NCBI GenBank assembly: GCA_025934375.1
Contig: JAICYD010000065.1
Span: forward strand, 1-38,794
Origin: Streptosporangiaceae bacterium
Lineage (GTDB): Bacteria > Actinomycetota > Actinomycetes > Streptosporangiales > Streptosporangiaceae
Direction of reading: 5' to 3'
Length of the DNA: 38,794 nt
Under the pieces are notes generated by a model. It saw nothing but the letters and a program-made list of their open reading frames with translations. It had not been told where the DNA came from and did not search any database. The position numbers and the translations under genes are program-made. Of this stretch, positions 15,321 through 23,771 are shown piece after piece; position 1 is the stretch's first letter, and each line of letters starts with the position of its first letter.

Positions 15321-15355
15321 GTTAACGTGAGCTGGGCCGGAACCGTTAACCTGAG
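15321..15355. repeat. direct repeats upstream of MMPL gene
   Basis: GTTAACGTGAG (15321-15331) and GTTAACCTGAG (15345-15355) are direct repeats differing at one base, 24 bp apart, with the second ending 59 bp before the MMPL start. Each has the palindrome GTTAAC. They could be paired operator half-sites for the transporter. Confidence 0.4.
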
Positions 15356-15414
15356 AGTCCGCTGAGCACACGTCCTATCGCGACCGCGCATCCACCGCCG
15401 CGCGTCGATATCCT

Positions 15415-17883
15415 GTGGCGGTGCACGCAGACGACATTTTCCGGGCGATCGGGCGATTCGCCGTTAAGTTCCGCTGGCCGATTCTGGTGTTCTGGATCGT
15501 GGCCGCCGCTTTGATCCCGAAGGCGCTCCCGTCCCTGGCCAACGCGGCCCAGGGCAACAACAGCGCCTTCCTGCCGTCGAGCGCGCCCAGCCAGCATGCC
15601 ATTGACCTGGCCGCCCCGCTCGGGGTGAGCACCAAGGTAACGGTTGTCCCGGTGATCGCCGCCCGCGACAGCGGGCCGCTGAGCGCCGCCGACCAGGCGT
15701 GGATGAGCGGGCCGCTGCAGGCCGGCCTGGGCAAGGTCGCCACCGTTTCGAAGGTCAAGGTGCTCGCGGTCTCCCAGCCGGTCGCGGGCGTGGCCGGGCA
15801 GGCCGCCGAGATCCAGGTGCAGTCCAACGTCAGCGGCGGCGGGAACGGCACCGCCATCGTGAACCTCGTCGACAACCTGCGCACCGCGATCAAGGACGCC
15901 GCGCCCCCGGCCGGCCTGCAGGTGCACCTCACCGGCCCGCTGGCCACCCAGGTTGACCAGCAGAAGCAGAACGGCAACTCCAACCAGTCGGTCGAGATCG
16001 TCACCGGCCTGCTGATCCTCATCATCTTGCTGCTGGTCTTCCGCGCCCTCCTCGCGCCGCTGGTCACCTTGCTCCCGGCGTTCTTCTCGGTGGCGATCTC
16101 CGGGCCGCTGGTCGCCGAGGCCGCCCAGCATGGCCTCAAGGTGTCGTTCCTGGCCCAGATCCTGCTGACCGTGCTCGTGCTCGGGGCGGGCACGGACTAC
16201 AACCTGTTCCTGGTCTTCCGGGTCCGCGAGCACATCCGGCGCGGCGAGGCGCCCAAGGACGCGGTGGTCAGCGCGCTGACGAAGGTCGGCGAGTCGATCA
16301 CGTTCTCCGCGCTCACCGTCGTCGCCGCGCTGCTGTCGCTGCTGTTCGCGACGTTCCAGATCTACTCCACCCTCGGCATCCCGCTGGCCATCGGCATCGC
16401 CGTGGCGCTGCTGGCGGGCCTGACGCTGACGCCCGCGCTGCTGGCGATCTTCGGCAAGGCTGCGTTCTGGCCGACCAGGAACCGGCTCGGCGCGTCCTCG
16501 ACCGGCGTCTGGGGCAAGATCGCGACGCGCATCCTCAAGCGGCCCGCGGTCGCGCTGGCGACCGGCGTCGTGATCTTCGGCGCCCTGGCGACCTTCGTGA
16601 CCGGCTACGTGGGCGGCGGCTTCGGCGGCTCGACGGCCGCGCCGGCCGGCACCGACTCGGCGGCGGGCGCCGCGCTGGAGTCGAGGTACTTCCCGTCCAC
16701 CTCCTCCAACCCGACGGAGCTGATCTACAAGCTCTCCGCGCCGGTCTGGGACAATCCCGCGCCCCTGGTCGCGGCCGGGCAGCAGCTCAAGGCCAGCGGC
16801 GTATTCACCACCGTGGCCGGGCCGCTGAACCCTGGGGGCACTGTCACCCTCCAGCCGGCCCAGTACGCGGCGCTGCACCAGCTAGTGGCCTCCGCGATCC
16901 CGTCGCCTGGGGAACTGCCCCCCACCACGCCCGCGGCGCTGGTTCCCACGCTCACAGCGGCGGGCAAGCAGTTCGGCGCCAGCCCGGATGAGATTTACCA
17001 GCTCTACCGGGCGACCACGAACTTCGTCTCCCCCGACGGCAAGACCATTCAGTTCCTGACCGGGCTGAGCGCCGGCGAGGCGTCCACCACGGCCGCCATG
17101 AACGCGACCCCCGCCATCCGGACCGAGGCGGCTAAGGTCGCCCCCACCCTGAACGCGACCGACAATGGCGTCCTTGGCCAGGCGCCGATCTTCTACGACA
17201 TCAGCTCGATCTCCAACAGCGACCTCGGCACCGTGATCCCGATCGCGATCATCGTCATCGGGATCCTGCTCGCGGTGGTCATGCGATCCCTGGTCGCGCC
17301 GCTGTACCTGATCGCCTCGGTGGCGGTCTCCTACTTCGCGGCGCTCGGCACGGCCGTGCTGATCTTCATCAAGATCGGGCACTCGGGCGGCATCACGTTC
17401 ATCCTGCCGTTCTTGTTGTTCATCTTCCTGCTCGCGCTGGGCGAGGACTACAACATCCTCGTGATGACGCGGATCCGGGAAGAGGCCCACAAGATGTCGC
17501 TGAAGGAAGCGGTCTCCAAGGCCCTCGGCATCACCGGCACCACCGTGACCTCGGCCGGCATCGTCCTTGCCTCCGCGTTCGCGGTCTTCGCGGTGGTCGG
17601 CGGCGCCTCGGGCGGCAGCCAGATCCGCGACGTGGGCCTCGGCCTGGTGCTCGGCATCCTGATGGACACCTTCGTGGTCCGCACGGTGCTCGTCCCGTGC
17701 ACCTGCGTGCTGCTCGGCCGGTGGAACTGGTGGCCGTCCAAGCTGACCATCGACAGCCCGGAGGCCGCGTCGGTCAGCGCCTCGGCGGACGCGCTGGGGC
17801 TGTCCGGCTCTCAGGACAGCCAGCGCGCGGGCGGCGAAGTATCCCCCTCGGTGGCGCCCGATAGCAAGCATTCTCTAGATTGA
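15415..17883 (+). CDS. MMPL family RND transporter
   Basis: 822-aa proton-driven transporter of the MmpL/RND superfamily, which export lipids or other hydrophobic compounds. The family's two-fold layout is clear: one N-terminal helix (ILVFWIVAAALIP), a large extracytoplasmic domain (about 45-185), five or six helices, a second extracytoplasmic domain (about 410-610) and six more helices. Both proton-relay Asp-Tyr pairs are present, Asp261-Tyr262 (GTDYN) and Asp678-Tyr679 (GEDYN), each followed by the FRVREH / TRIREE loop. GTG starts at 15415 and 15421 are both possible. The C-terminal 40 residues are polar and disordered. No tetR or mmpS partner lies next to it. Confidence 0.88.
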   Translation: MAVHADDIFRAIGRFAVKFRWPILVFWIVAAALIPKALPSLANAAQGNNSAFLPSSAPSQHAIDLAAPLGVSTKVTVVPVIAARDSGPLSAADQAWMSGPLQAGLGKVATVSKVKVLAVSQPVAGVAGQAAEIQVQSNVSGGGNGTAIVNLVDNLRTAIKDAAPPAGLQVHLTGPLATQVDQQKQNGNSNQSVEIVTGLLILIILLLVFRALLAPLVTLLPAFFSVAISGPLVAEAAQHGLKVSFLAQILLTVLVLGAGTDYNLFLVFRVREHIRRGEAPKDAVVSALTKVGESITFSALTVVAALLSLLFATFQIYSTLGIPLAIGIAVALLAGLTLTPALLAIFGKAAFWPTRNRLGASSTGVWGKIATRILKRPAVALATGVVIFGALATFVTGYVGGGFGGSTAAPAGTDSAAGAALESRYFPSTSSNPTELIYKLSAPVWDNPAPLVAAGQQLKASGVFTTVAGPLNPGGTVTLQPAQYAALHQLVASAIPSPGELPPTTPAALVPTLTAAGKQFGASPDEIYQLYRATTNFVSPDGKTIQFLTGLSAGEASTTAAMNATPAIRTEAAKVAPTLNATDNGVLGQAPIFYDISSISNSDLGTVIPIAIIVIGILLAVVMRSLVAPLYLIASVAVSYFAALGTAVLIFIKIGHSGGITFILPFLLFIFLLALGEDYNILVMTRIREEAHKMSLKEAVSKALGITGTTVTSAGIVLASAFAVFAVVGGASGGSQIRDVGLGLVLGILMDTFVVRTVLVPCTCVLLGRWNWWPSKLTIDSPEAASVSASADALGLSGSQDSQRAGGEVSPSVAPDSKHSLD

Positions 17884-17970
17884 CCTTGGACATGCCGCGC
17901 GGGGTACTGGCCTTATCGCTGCCTGACCGGGAGACTCTTACGGAAGTGGTTCGGCCGGGAAAGGACGCCG

Positions 17971-19725
17971 ATGCAGGAACTGCGCTTCGTCGCGGTGAGC
18001 GAGGACGGCAGCTATGCCGTCCTCGCTGTGCCCGGGCGAAGCGCGCGGTTTACCTTGCCGATCGATGAGCGCCTGCGGGCGGTCGCGCTCGGCCAGACCT
18101 CTCGGCTCGCCCAGTACGAGATCGAAGTGGAGAGTCCCTTGCGACCCAAGGAGATCCAGGCACGGATCCGCGCCGGCGAGACGGCGGAGGAGATCGCCGA
18201 CGCGGCGGGGATCCCGGTCGAGCGAGTGCGCTGGTTCGAAGGACCTGTGCTGGCCGAGCGCGCCTACATCGCCACGCAGGCGCAATCGGCATCGGTGCGG
18301 AGGCAGGGCGACTCCGCACCGGGACCCCGGCTCGGCGACATCGTGACGACGCGGGTGTCCGCCCTCGGCGGTGCCCCCGAGGACGCCGAGTGGGACTCCC
18401 GCAAGCGCGGGGATGGCAACTGGCAGGTGTCGCTGGCCTTCATCTCCAATGGCCGGCTGACCATCGCCGAGTGGCTGTTCGACCCCCGCCGCCGTCACGT
18501 GATGCCCGCCGACGAGGCCGCCGAGCGCCTGTCGCTTCCGGAGTCGGAGTTGCCGCCGCTGTCCGCGAGCGTCCCCGGCGAGGCCACCGTGACGCCTTTG
18601 GCCCCCCGCCTCGGCGCGGTCGCGGCCGGCGGGACGACCTCGGGCGGGTACGGCTCCCCGGCCGGCTACGGCAATCACGGCGGTGCCGGCCACAACAGTG
18701 CGGGTTACGCCAGCGCCGGGCACGCCAGCGCTGGCTACAACAGCAGCGCCGGGCACAACGCCGGCGGCAGCCGCTACCGGTCGGACCGCCCCGCGGCGGA
18801 CCGGGCGGAGCGGCCAGGCTACGATCGCGGCCCGGCCGAGCGCACACCGGAGCGCGGCCCCGAGCGCCCAGCGGCGGACCGGCGCGCCCAGGACCGGCCG
18901 GGTTACGAGCCGCCGGCCGCCTACGCTCAGCCGCCTGGGCACTCGGCCCAGTCCCCGGCCTACCCGCAGCGCCCCGGGCAGGCGCCGCCGGAGCCGCGCT
19001 CCCCCCGGCCGCCTCAGCCCGGAGCGCAATCCACGCAACCGCCCGCGTATACCCCCTCCCCCGGGCACGGGCTGGTCCCCATGTGGGAACCACCGGCCTG
19101 GGACCCGAATCCAGCTCCGCCCGCTGAGCGCGCCGCGACCCGCGAGCCGTCCGCGCCAGCCCCCGCCGAGCGGATGGCGTTCGAGGAGGAGCCAGAGCCA
19201 GCTCTCGCCGGAACGGGCTTGGACGACTCCGATTTCGAGCCTGCCTCCATCTACCTGGACACCGCCGAGCCGGTCACCCCCGCGCCGGCCCCCGAGCCGC
19301 CGGCCGCGACCCCGGCCAAGCCGGCCGCCGTGACCCCGCCCGCACCGGAACCAGCCGCGACCGCGCCCGTCCCCGAGCCGGCCGCCGCGACCACCCCGGA
19401 ACCAGCCGCCCCGGCTGTGCCGGCTGACGCCCCGGTTCCCGCCGACATCCCGGTTCCCGCCGCCACCGCCGTGCTGGCCGACACCGCCGTGCCCACTGAA
19501 ACCGCCGTGCCCACTGAAACCCCCGTGGCCGCCGAAGCCCCAGCGCCCGCCGCCGCGACGCCACCCGAGCCCGAGCCAGCGCCGCAGGCGGCCGAGGCTG
19601 ACCAGCCGGCCGCGCCGGAGGCCCCCCGGCCGCGTCAGCCCAAGAACGCCAAGGCCAAGGGACGCCGTTCGTCGGTCCCTTCCTGGGACGAGATCATGCT
19701 GGGCAGTTCCCGCCAGCGCGACTGA
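17971..19725 (+). CDS. sepH: septation protein SepH
   Basis: 584-aa SepH (DUF3071), an actinobacterial division protein that binds FtsZ and promotes Z-ring assembly in Streptomyces and mycobacteria. The conserved N-terminal domain (about 1-175) opens MQELRFVAVSEDG and contains the helix-turn-helix-like IQARIRAGETAEEIADAAGI and later RHVMPADEAAERL. Residues about 200-560 are low-complexity: Gly/His/Tyr/Ala repeats (GYASAGHASAGYNSSAGH), a Pro-rich part, then Ala/Pro/Glu/Val repeats. The conserved C-terminal SVPSWDEIMLG motif is intact. GGAAAGGA precedes the ATG. A strong hairpin follows at 19731. The linker is longer than in many relatives. Confidence 0.92.
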   Translation: MQELRFVAVSEDGSYAVLAVPGRSARFTLPIDERLRAVALGQTSRLAQYEIEVESPLRPKEIQARIRAGETAEEIADAAGIPVERVRWFEGPVLAERAYIATQAQSASVRRQGDSAPGPRLGDIVTTRVSALGGAPEDAEWDSRKRGDGNWQVSLAFISNGRLTIAEWLFDPRRRHVMPADEAAERLSLPESELPPLSASVPGEATVTPLAPRLGAVAAGGTTSGGYGSPAGYGNHGGAGHNSAGYASAGHASAGYNSSAGHNAGGSRYRSDRPAADRAERPGYDRGPAERTPERGPERPAADRRAQDRPGYEPPAAYAQPPGHSAQSPAYPQRPGQAPPEPRSPRPPQPGAQSTQPPAYTPSPGHGLVPMWEPPAWDPNPAPPAERAATREPSAPAPAERMAFEEEPEPALAGTGLDDSDFEPASIYLDTAEPVTPAPAPEPPAATPAKPAAVTPPAPEPAATAPVPEPAAATTPEPAAPAVPADAPVPADIPVPAATAVLADTAVPTETAVPTETPVAAEAPAPAAATPPEPEPAPQAAEADQPAAPEAPRPRQPKNAKAKGRRSSVPSWDEIMLGSSRQRD

Positions 19726-19730
19726 TTTCC

Positions 19731-19756
19731 CTGGGGGATACCCACCAATCCCCCAG
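19731..19756 (+). terminator. sepH terminator hairpin
   Basis: CTGGGGGAT and ATCCCCCAG form a perfect 9-bp stem with an 8-nt loop, starting 5 nt after the sepH stop. No U-tract follows directly. Confidence 0.6.
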
Positions 19757-19769
19757 ACCCCCGGGACGG

Positions 19770-19790
19770 GCGCCCTTTAGGCGCGTTTCT
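19770..19790 (+). terminator. second hairpin with short T-rich tail
   Basis: GCGCC-CTTTA-GGCGC followed by GTTTCT. With the preceding hairpin it forms a tandem terminator between the convergent sepH and DUF3105 genes. Confidence 0.5.
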
Positions 19791-19877
19791 CCTCCCTCCC
19801 TGCGCTTGGTCGTCCCTCCCGCGCTCCGGTCAGTCCGGGGCAACGCGGGGGGCCCGTCAAACCCGTATCGCCGTGCC

Positions 19878-20666
19878 CTATGCCTTCAGCGGGGTGCCGA
19901 CGCCGCCCGTGCAGGGGCCGCCGTACTCGGGGGTGTACTGCCGGGAATAGCGGAACTTGCTGATGAACTGCTGCAGCCTGGGGTCAGTCGCGCTGGTCAG
20001 CCTGAGCTGGAAGCCCCATGAGGTCACCACAATCGGCGACGGCAGCCCTTGGTAGGGCGTGATGTCCATGTACCGGGAACTGCCGCCCTCCGGCGAGGTA
20101 AGGATCGTCTGACTGGCGAACAACGAGTACAGCTGGTCCAGCTCGGACTTGGGCAAAGACGGCTGGTAGGTGATCCAGATGGCGCCGTGCTCCATGTTGT
20201 GCACGGCCCGCTCGCTCGGCACTGGCTGGTTGTAAACGCCGCAGTTCATCCAGGTGGCGTTGTGGTCACCGCCGACCGGAGGGGTGACCGAGTAGGTCAC
20301 CGGGCCGGCGACGTGGTTATGGCCCAGCGCCTTAGCCGCCGGGCCGTTGTTGCTGCTGGTGGGCCAGCCAGTGGTGACGTAGGCCACCACCCCGCTGATG
20401 CCGGTGTTGTTCGCCACCGTCTGCGCCGGGGGCTGGACGGTGGTCTGCCCGGAAACGCCCGGCGGCAGCACCTGCGTCGCGGTGGTGACGGCCGGGCCGG
20501 ACGAGGAGGTCACGGCGAGCACGATGGCCACGACGGCGGCGATGACGACGATCCCGCCACCGCCCAGCCAGGCGATGCGGACCTTCCGCTGGCGGGCCCG
20601 CTCTTGGGCCCGCATGGCCTCGATCTGGGCACGACGGTCCCCCTTGGCCTGCTTACGACTGGCCAT
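19878..20666 (-). CDS. DUF3105 membrane-anchored protein
   Basis: 262-aa protein with a basic, helical N-terminus (about 1-30, KGDRRAQIEAMRAQERARQRK), one transmembrane segment (about 33-53) and an extracytoplasmic DUF3105 domain from about 90 on. The domain's signature histidine-rich strings are present: GHNHVAGPVTY, GGDHNATWMNCGVY and HNMEHGAIWITY, and the end has GGPC. The biochemical role of the family is unknown; the His/Cys pattern suggests metal binding. AGGAG precedes the ATG by 7 nt. It begins 16 nt after the D,D-carboxypeptidase gene, so the two are probably one operon. Confidence 0.85.
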   Translation of the reverse strand: MASRKQAKGDRRAQIEAMRAQERARQRKVRIAWLGGGGIVVIAAVVAIVLAVTSSSGPAVTTATQVLPPGVSGQTTVQPPAQTVANNTGISGVVAYVTTGWPTSSNNGPAAKALGHNHVAGPVTYSVTPPVGGDHNATWMNCGVYNQPVPSERAVHNMEHGAIWITYQPSLPKSELDQLYSLFASQTILTSPEGGSSRYMDITPYQGLPSPIVVTSWGFQLRLTSATDPRLQQFISKFRYSRQYTPEYGGPCTGGVGTPLKA

Positions 20667-20682
20667 CAGCGCTCCTGACTTG

Positions 20683-21708
20683 TCACGCTTTCTTCAGGGC
20701 GAAGCCCCAGTTCAGGACGCGAGCCGCGTCCTGCGCGCCGGCCTGCGGGCCGGTGGCGGGGCTGCCAAGGACAACACCGATCAGCGTACGGCCATTACGG
20801 ACCGCCTCAAACAGCAGGCAGTGCAACGCCACGTCGGTATACCCGGTCTTGATGCCGACTGCCCCGGGATACCTTCCGATTAGCCCATTGGAATTCCCCC
20901 ACCAGTGATCGGCGTGGCCCTGGCCTTTCGCGAGGTTGACAAAGCGCTGGTCCACGATCGCCCGGAACAGCGATGACTTCATCGCCGTCTCCCCCAAGAT
21001 CACCAGGTCCGCCGGGGTGGAGTACGTGGACGTCTCGGTGGGGTAGGGCAGCCCGTCCGGTGAGGTGAAGTGGGTCTGGGTCATCCCTAGCCGCTGGGCG
21101 GTGGCGTTCATCTTCGCGATGAACGCGTTCAGGCCCGGCCCGTAGGCGGCCGCCAGCGTGTACGCCGCGTCGGCGCCCGACTCCAGGAGCAGGCCGTACA
21201 GCAACTGCCGGACGGTGAGCACCTCGCCGGGCTTGAGGCTGTCACTGCTCGCGCCGTATTTGGCGACGTAATCCAGCACGCCCTTGGGGATGGTGATCCT
21301 GCGGTCGATGTTGTACCCGGCGCTAAGGACCAGATAGGCGGTCATCACCTTCGTGATGGAGGCCATGGGCCGCTCGACGTTCATTCCCAGGTTCCACAGG
21401 ACCTGCCCGGTGCTCGCGTCCACGAGCACCCCGCCCTTGGCGAGCACCCCCCGCGGCGCCCCCGAGGCCACCAGGTCGCCGGCCGGCGCGGGCGACGGTG
21501 CCGGGCTCACACTCGTCGGGCTGGCCAGCGCGTCCGGGGCCGCGGCGGCGGGCGCGGCCGTGGTGGGCACTGCCGTGGTGGCGGACGCCGCTGGCCTGGC
21601 CGTTCCGTCCGCGAACGCGAGTCCCTGCGCCCCCGAGCACCCCGCCATGGCTCCCCCCGCCAGTAGTGCCAGGCTGGTGATGAGCGATCGACGTACGGAC
21701 AGGCGCAT
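20683..21708 (-). CDS. D-alanyl-D-alanine carboxypeptidase (S11), lipoprotein
   Basis: 341-aa penicillin-binding-protein-type carboxypeptidase trimming peptidoglycan pentapeptides. The start at 21708 is chosen because GGAG lies just upstream and the product begins with a lipoprotein signal (MRLSVRRSLITSLALLAGG, lipobox MAGC, Cys24). An Ala/Pro/Thr linker (about 30-85) precedes the catalytic domain. Active-site motifs are Ser117-x-x-Lys120 (SITK), Ser177-Gly-Ala179 in place of the classical SGN, and Lys287-Thr-Gly (KTG). SGA variants occur in actinobacteria, so activity is still likely. It is divergent from another serine hydrolase at 21929. Confidence 0.88.
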   Translation of the reverse strand: MRLSVRRSLITSLALLAGGAMAGCSGAQGLAFADGTARPAASATTAVPTTAAPAAAAPDALASPTSVSPAPSPAPAGDLVASGAPRGVLAKGGVLVDASTGQVLWNLGMNVERPMASITKVMTAYLVLSAGYNIDRRITIPKGVLDYVAKYGASSDSLKPGEVLTVRQLLYGLLLESGADAAYTLAAAYGPGLNAFIAKMNATAQRLGMTQTHFTSPDGLPYPTETSTYSTPADLVILGETAMKSSLFRAIVDQRFVNLAKGQGHADHWWGNSNGLIGRYPGAVGIKTGYTDVALHCLLFEAVRNGRTLIGVVLGSPATGPQAGAQDAARVLNWGFALKKA

Positions 21709-21849
21709 GGGACTCCGAGCGGTAGGCGACAGTGGCTTCGCGGCCGGAGGGGAACCCGGGCCAAGCCCCGATCGTAGGCAATCGTCGATATGGAATTCCG
21801 GCGATTCCCCCAAATAATCTACCGCCTCCCCTAATGTGATCCGCGAGAC

Positions 21850-21862
21850 AGGGACGTTCCCT
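21850..21862. promoter_or_regulatory. inverted repeat in divergent envelope-gene spacer
   Basis: AGGGA-CGT-TCCCT is a perfect 5-3-5 inverted repeat in the 220-bp spacer between the divergent carboxypeptidase and serine hydrolase genes. It is a candidate shared operator. Confidence 0.3.
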
Positions 21863-21928
21863 AAACTTCCTGATGTTCAGCAAACTCCCAGGTTTCGGTC
21901 CTTGAGGTTAAGCGACAGGTGGCTTCAT

Positions 21929-22912
21929 ATGTTTCTTGTGAAAACCAGGATGCGCACGGTATTGACAGCAACGAGCGTGGCCGTCGTGCTGGCCACCGCG
22001 GGCACCATCGCGGCGGTCGGGACCGGCGCGGCCCGCGCCACCAGCAGCGCGGCGGCGCTGCCGAATAACACGTGCACCGCGTCGAAGCCGTCCCAGGTAC
22101 CGGTGGCCGCCAAGCTCACCCGGGACATCAACGCCGCCCTGCGCGGCCGGACGAGCATTAGCGGCCTGCGGGTCGAGGACCGCAACCGGGGGATCGAGTG
22201 CCGTTACAGCGAGGGCCGCGAATTCGACTCCGCCAGCGTCGTCAAGGCGTCCATCCTGGCCGCGGTGCTGCGCTGGCACCAGGAGACCGGCACCTGGCTG
22301 TCGGCGACTGAGCAGAGCGAGGCCACGGTCATGATCGAGAAATCGGACAACAACGCGGCCACCTTTTTCTGGAACGAGCTCGGCCACGCGCGGTTCCAGC
22401 ACTACCTCACGCTGGCCACGATGACCGAGACGATCCCCAGCCCCGGCGGCACCTGGGGCCTCACCCAGATCACCGCGCGCGATGAGCTGCAGCAGCTGCG
22501 GCTGCTGACCGCGGCCAACAGCGTGCTCACCAACCGCTCGCGCGCGTACGAGCTGAACCTGATGGCCCACGTGATATCGAGCGAGCGCTGGGGAACCCCG
22601 TCCGGCGCGCCCAGCGGGCTGAACGTCTACGTGAAGAACGGGTGGCTGCCGCGGGCCACGCTTGGCTGGCGGATCAACAGCATCGGCGCGTTCTACGGCC
22701 ACGGCCGCAACTACATGATCGCGATGCTGACCGACAACAACGGTTCGATGCAATACGGCGTGGACACGATCCAGCGAGTCGCCCAGGTGGTGCACCGGGA
22801 CCTGAACGCCGGCCTGCCCGCGGCCGGGACGCCGCTGGCGGCGATGACTATCGCTCCGGCTCTGCAGCGACCGGATGAGGTGCTGCCGGCGTCGGCGGCT
22901 CGCCTGCCGTAG
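21929..22912 (+). CDS. exported class-A beta-lactamase-like serine hydrolase
   Basis: 327-aa protein with an N-terminal signal peptide (basic VKTRMR, hydrophobic core to about residue 33, AARA cleavage region). Active-site motifs follow the beta-lactamase/PBP fold: Ser103-x-x-Lys106 (SVVK), Ser139-Asp-Asn141 (SDN) and Lys236-Asn-Gly238 (KNG) where KTG/KSG is usual. I see no clear class A ExxLN motif, so hydrolysis of beta-lactams is doubtful; a cell-wall peptidase or esterase role is as likely. AGGTGG lies 8 nt before the ATG at 21929; upstream GTG codons in the frame lack this. The 3' end overlaps the convergent GtrA gene by 65 bp. Confidence 0.8.
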   Translation: MFLVKTRMRTVLTATSVAVVLATAGTIAAVGTGAARATSSAAALPNNTCTASKPSQVPVAAKLTRDINAALRGRTSISGLRVEDRNRGIECRYSEGREFDSASVVKASILAAVLRWHQETGTWLSATEQSEATVMIEKSDNNAATFFWNELGHARFQHYLTLATMTETIPSPGGTWGLTQITARDELQQLRLLTAANSVLTNRSRAYELNLMAHVISSERWGTPSGAPSGLNVYVKNGWLPRATLGWRINSIGAFYGHGRNYMIAMLTDNNGSMQYGVDTIQRVAQVVHRDLNAGLPAAGTPLAAMTIAPALQRPDEVLPASAARLP

Positions 22913-23480
22913 CCGGCCGGTCCTGCGCGGTGCCGTGCCGGGAGTCACCCGGTGCGGCACCGCTTTGGTCACCACTGCCCTGCTCGATACCGCCCTGGTG
23001 TTCCCCGACGGGCTTGTTGCCCATCGCGTCCCGGAACACCAGCCACCGCATGCAGCAGTACAAGAACACGCCCTCGCAGCAGGCGGCCAGGACCCGGGCC
23101 ACCTGGTACTCAACGCCCAGGGCGGCCAGCCCGTCCACCAGGCCGAGGATGAACGCCAGGTAGTTGATGGTGAGAATCACCACGTAGAGGGGTAGTTGCG
23201 TACCGACGTTCCCGTGCGAGCGGAAGTTGAAGATCCGGTTGCACGTGTAGCTCACCAGGGAGGCAATGGCGTATGACAACGTCACCGCGATGGGCAGCCG
23301 CACCCGCAAGCCCCCGTGGAACGTTGTCAGCAGCAGCAGGTCCAGGCAGAACGTGCAGCCGTTGATGAGCAGGTACCCCACCACGTTGGGCGGGATCACC
23401 GCCGACAACCCGAACGGCAGCCGCCCGGAAATCGCCGCCATCGCGTTCGCGAACCACTGCCCCCGAGTCTGTGCCGACAT
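22848..23480 (-). CDS. GtrA family membrane protein
   Basis: 210-aa GtrA-like protein with four predicted helices (about 29-50, 60-82, 95-118 and 126-145), the usual size and topology of the family, which moves or flips polyprenol-linked sugars. SYTCNRIFNFRSHG is the typical central N-R-x-F-x-F motif. The C-terminal 65 residues are polar and disordered, beyond the family core. Start at ATG 23480 fits the first helix; an upstream ATG at 23519 has no ribosome site. It is divergent from the mannosyltransferase at 23772, so both may serve polyprenol-phosphate sugar metabolism. Confidence 0.82.
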   Translation of the reverse strand: MSAQTRGQWFANAMAAISGRLPFGLSAVIPPNVVGYLLINGCTFCLDLLLLTTFHGGLRVRLPIAVTLSYAIASLVSYTCNRIFNFRSHGNVGTQLPLYVVILTINYLAFILGLVDGLAALGVEYQVARVLAACCEGVFLYCCMRWLVFRDAMGNKPVGEHQGGIEQGSGDQSGAAPGDSRHGTAQDRPATAGEPPTPAAPHPVAAEPER

Positions 23481-23771
23481 GGGTCCATTGTGCCGCGCGT
23501 TCCGGAGGGCCCGGACCATGTGGGGTAAACCCGTCACGCGCGGGCAGCGGTCGGGTGACGAAACGATCTCGCGTTCTCCCGGCGGAAGGAGGCGTGTGGT
23601 TGTCTGCGTTGTCATTACGGGCGGCGCGTCCCGCACGCACGCGACGGTGCCGGGCGGCCGCGCCAGGATAAGATCATCTTTGGTCGGCCCCGGGCCTGGC
23701 GGACCGCGGCACCCGCCGATTCCGTCCAGCGACAACGGATGTCCAGCGCACACCGCCGGAGTAGGAGCCCC

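Noticed and set aside
15346..17871. Long minus-strand frames opposite the MMPL transporter gene
   Set aside because: Low-complexity Asp/Arg/Gln/Gly translations, antisense to a gene with clear family motifs.
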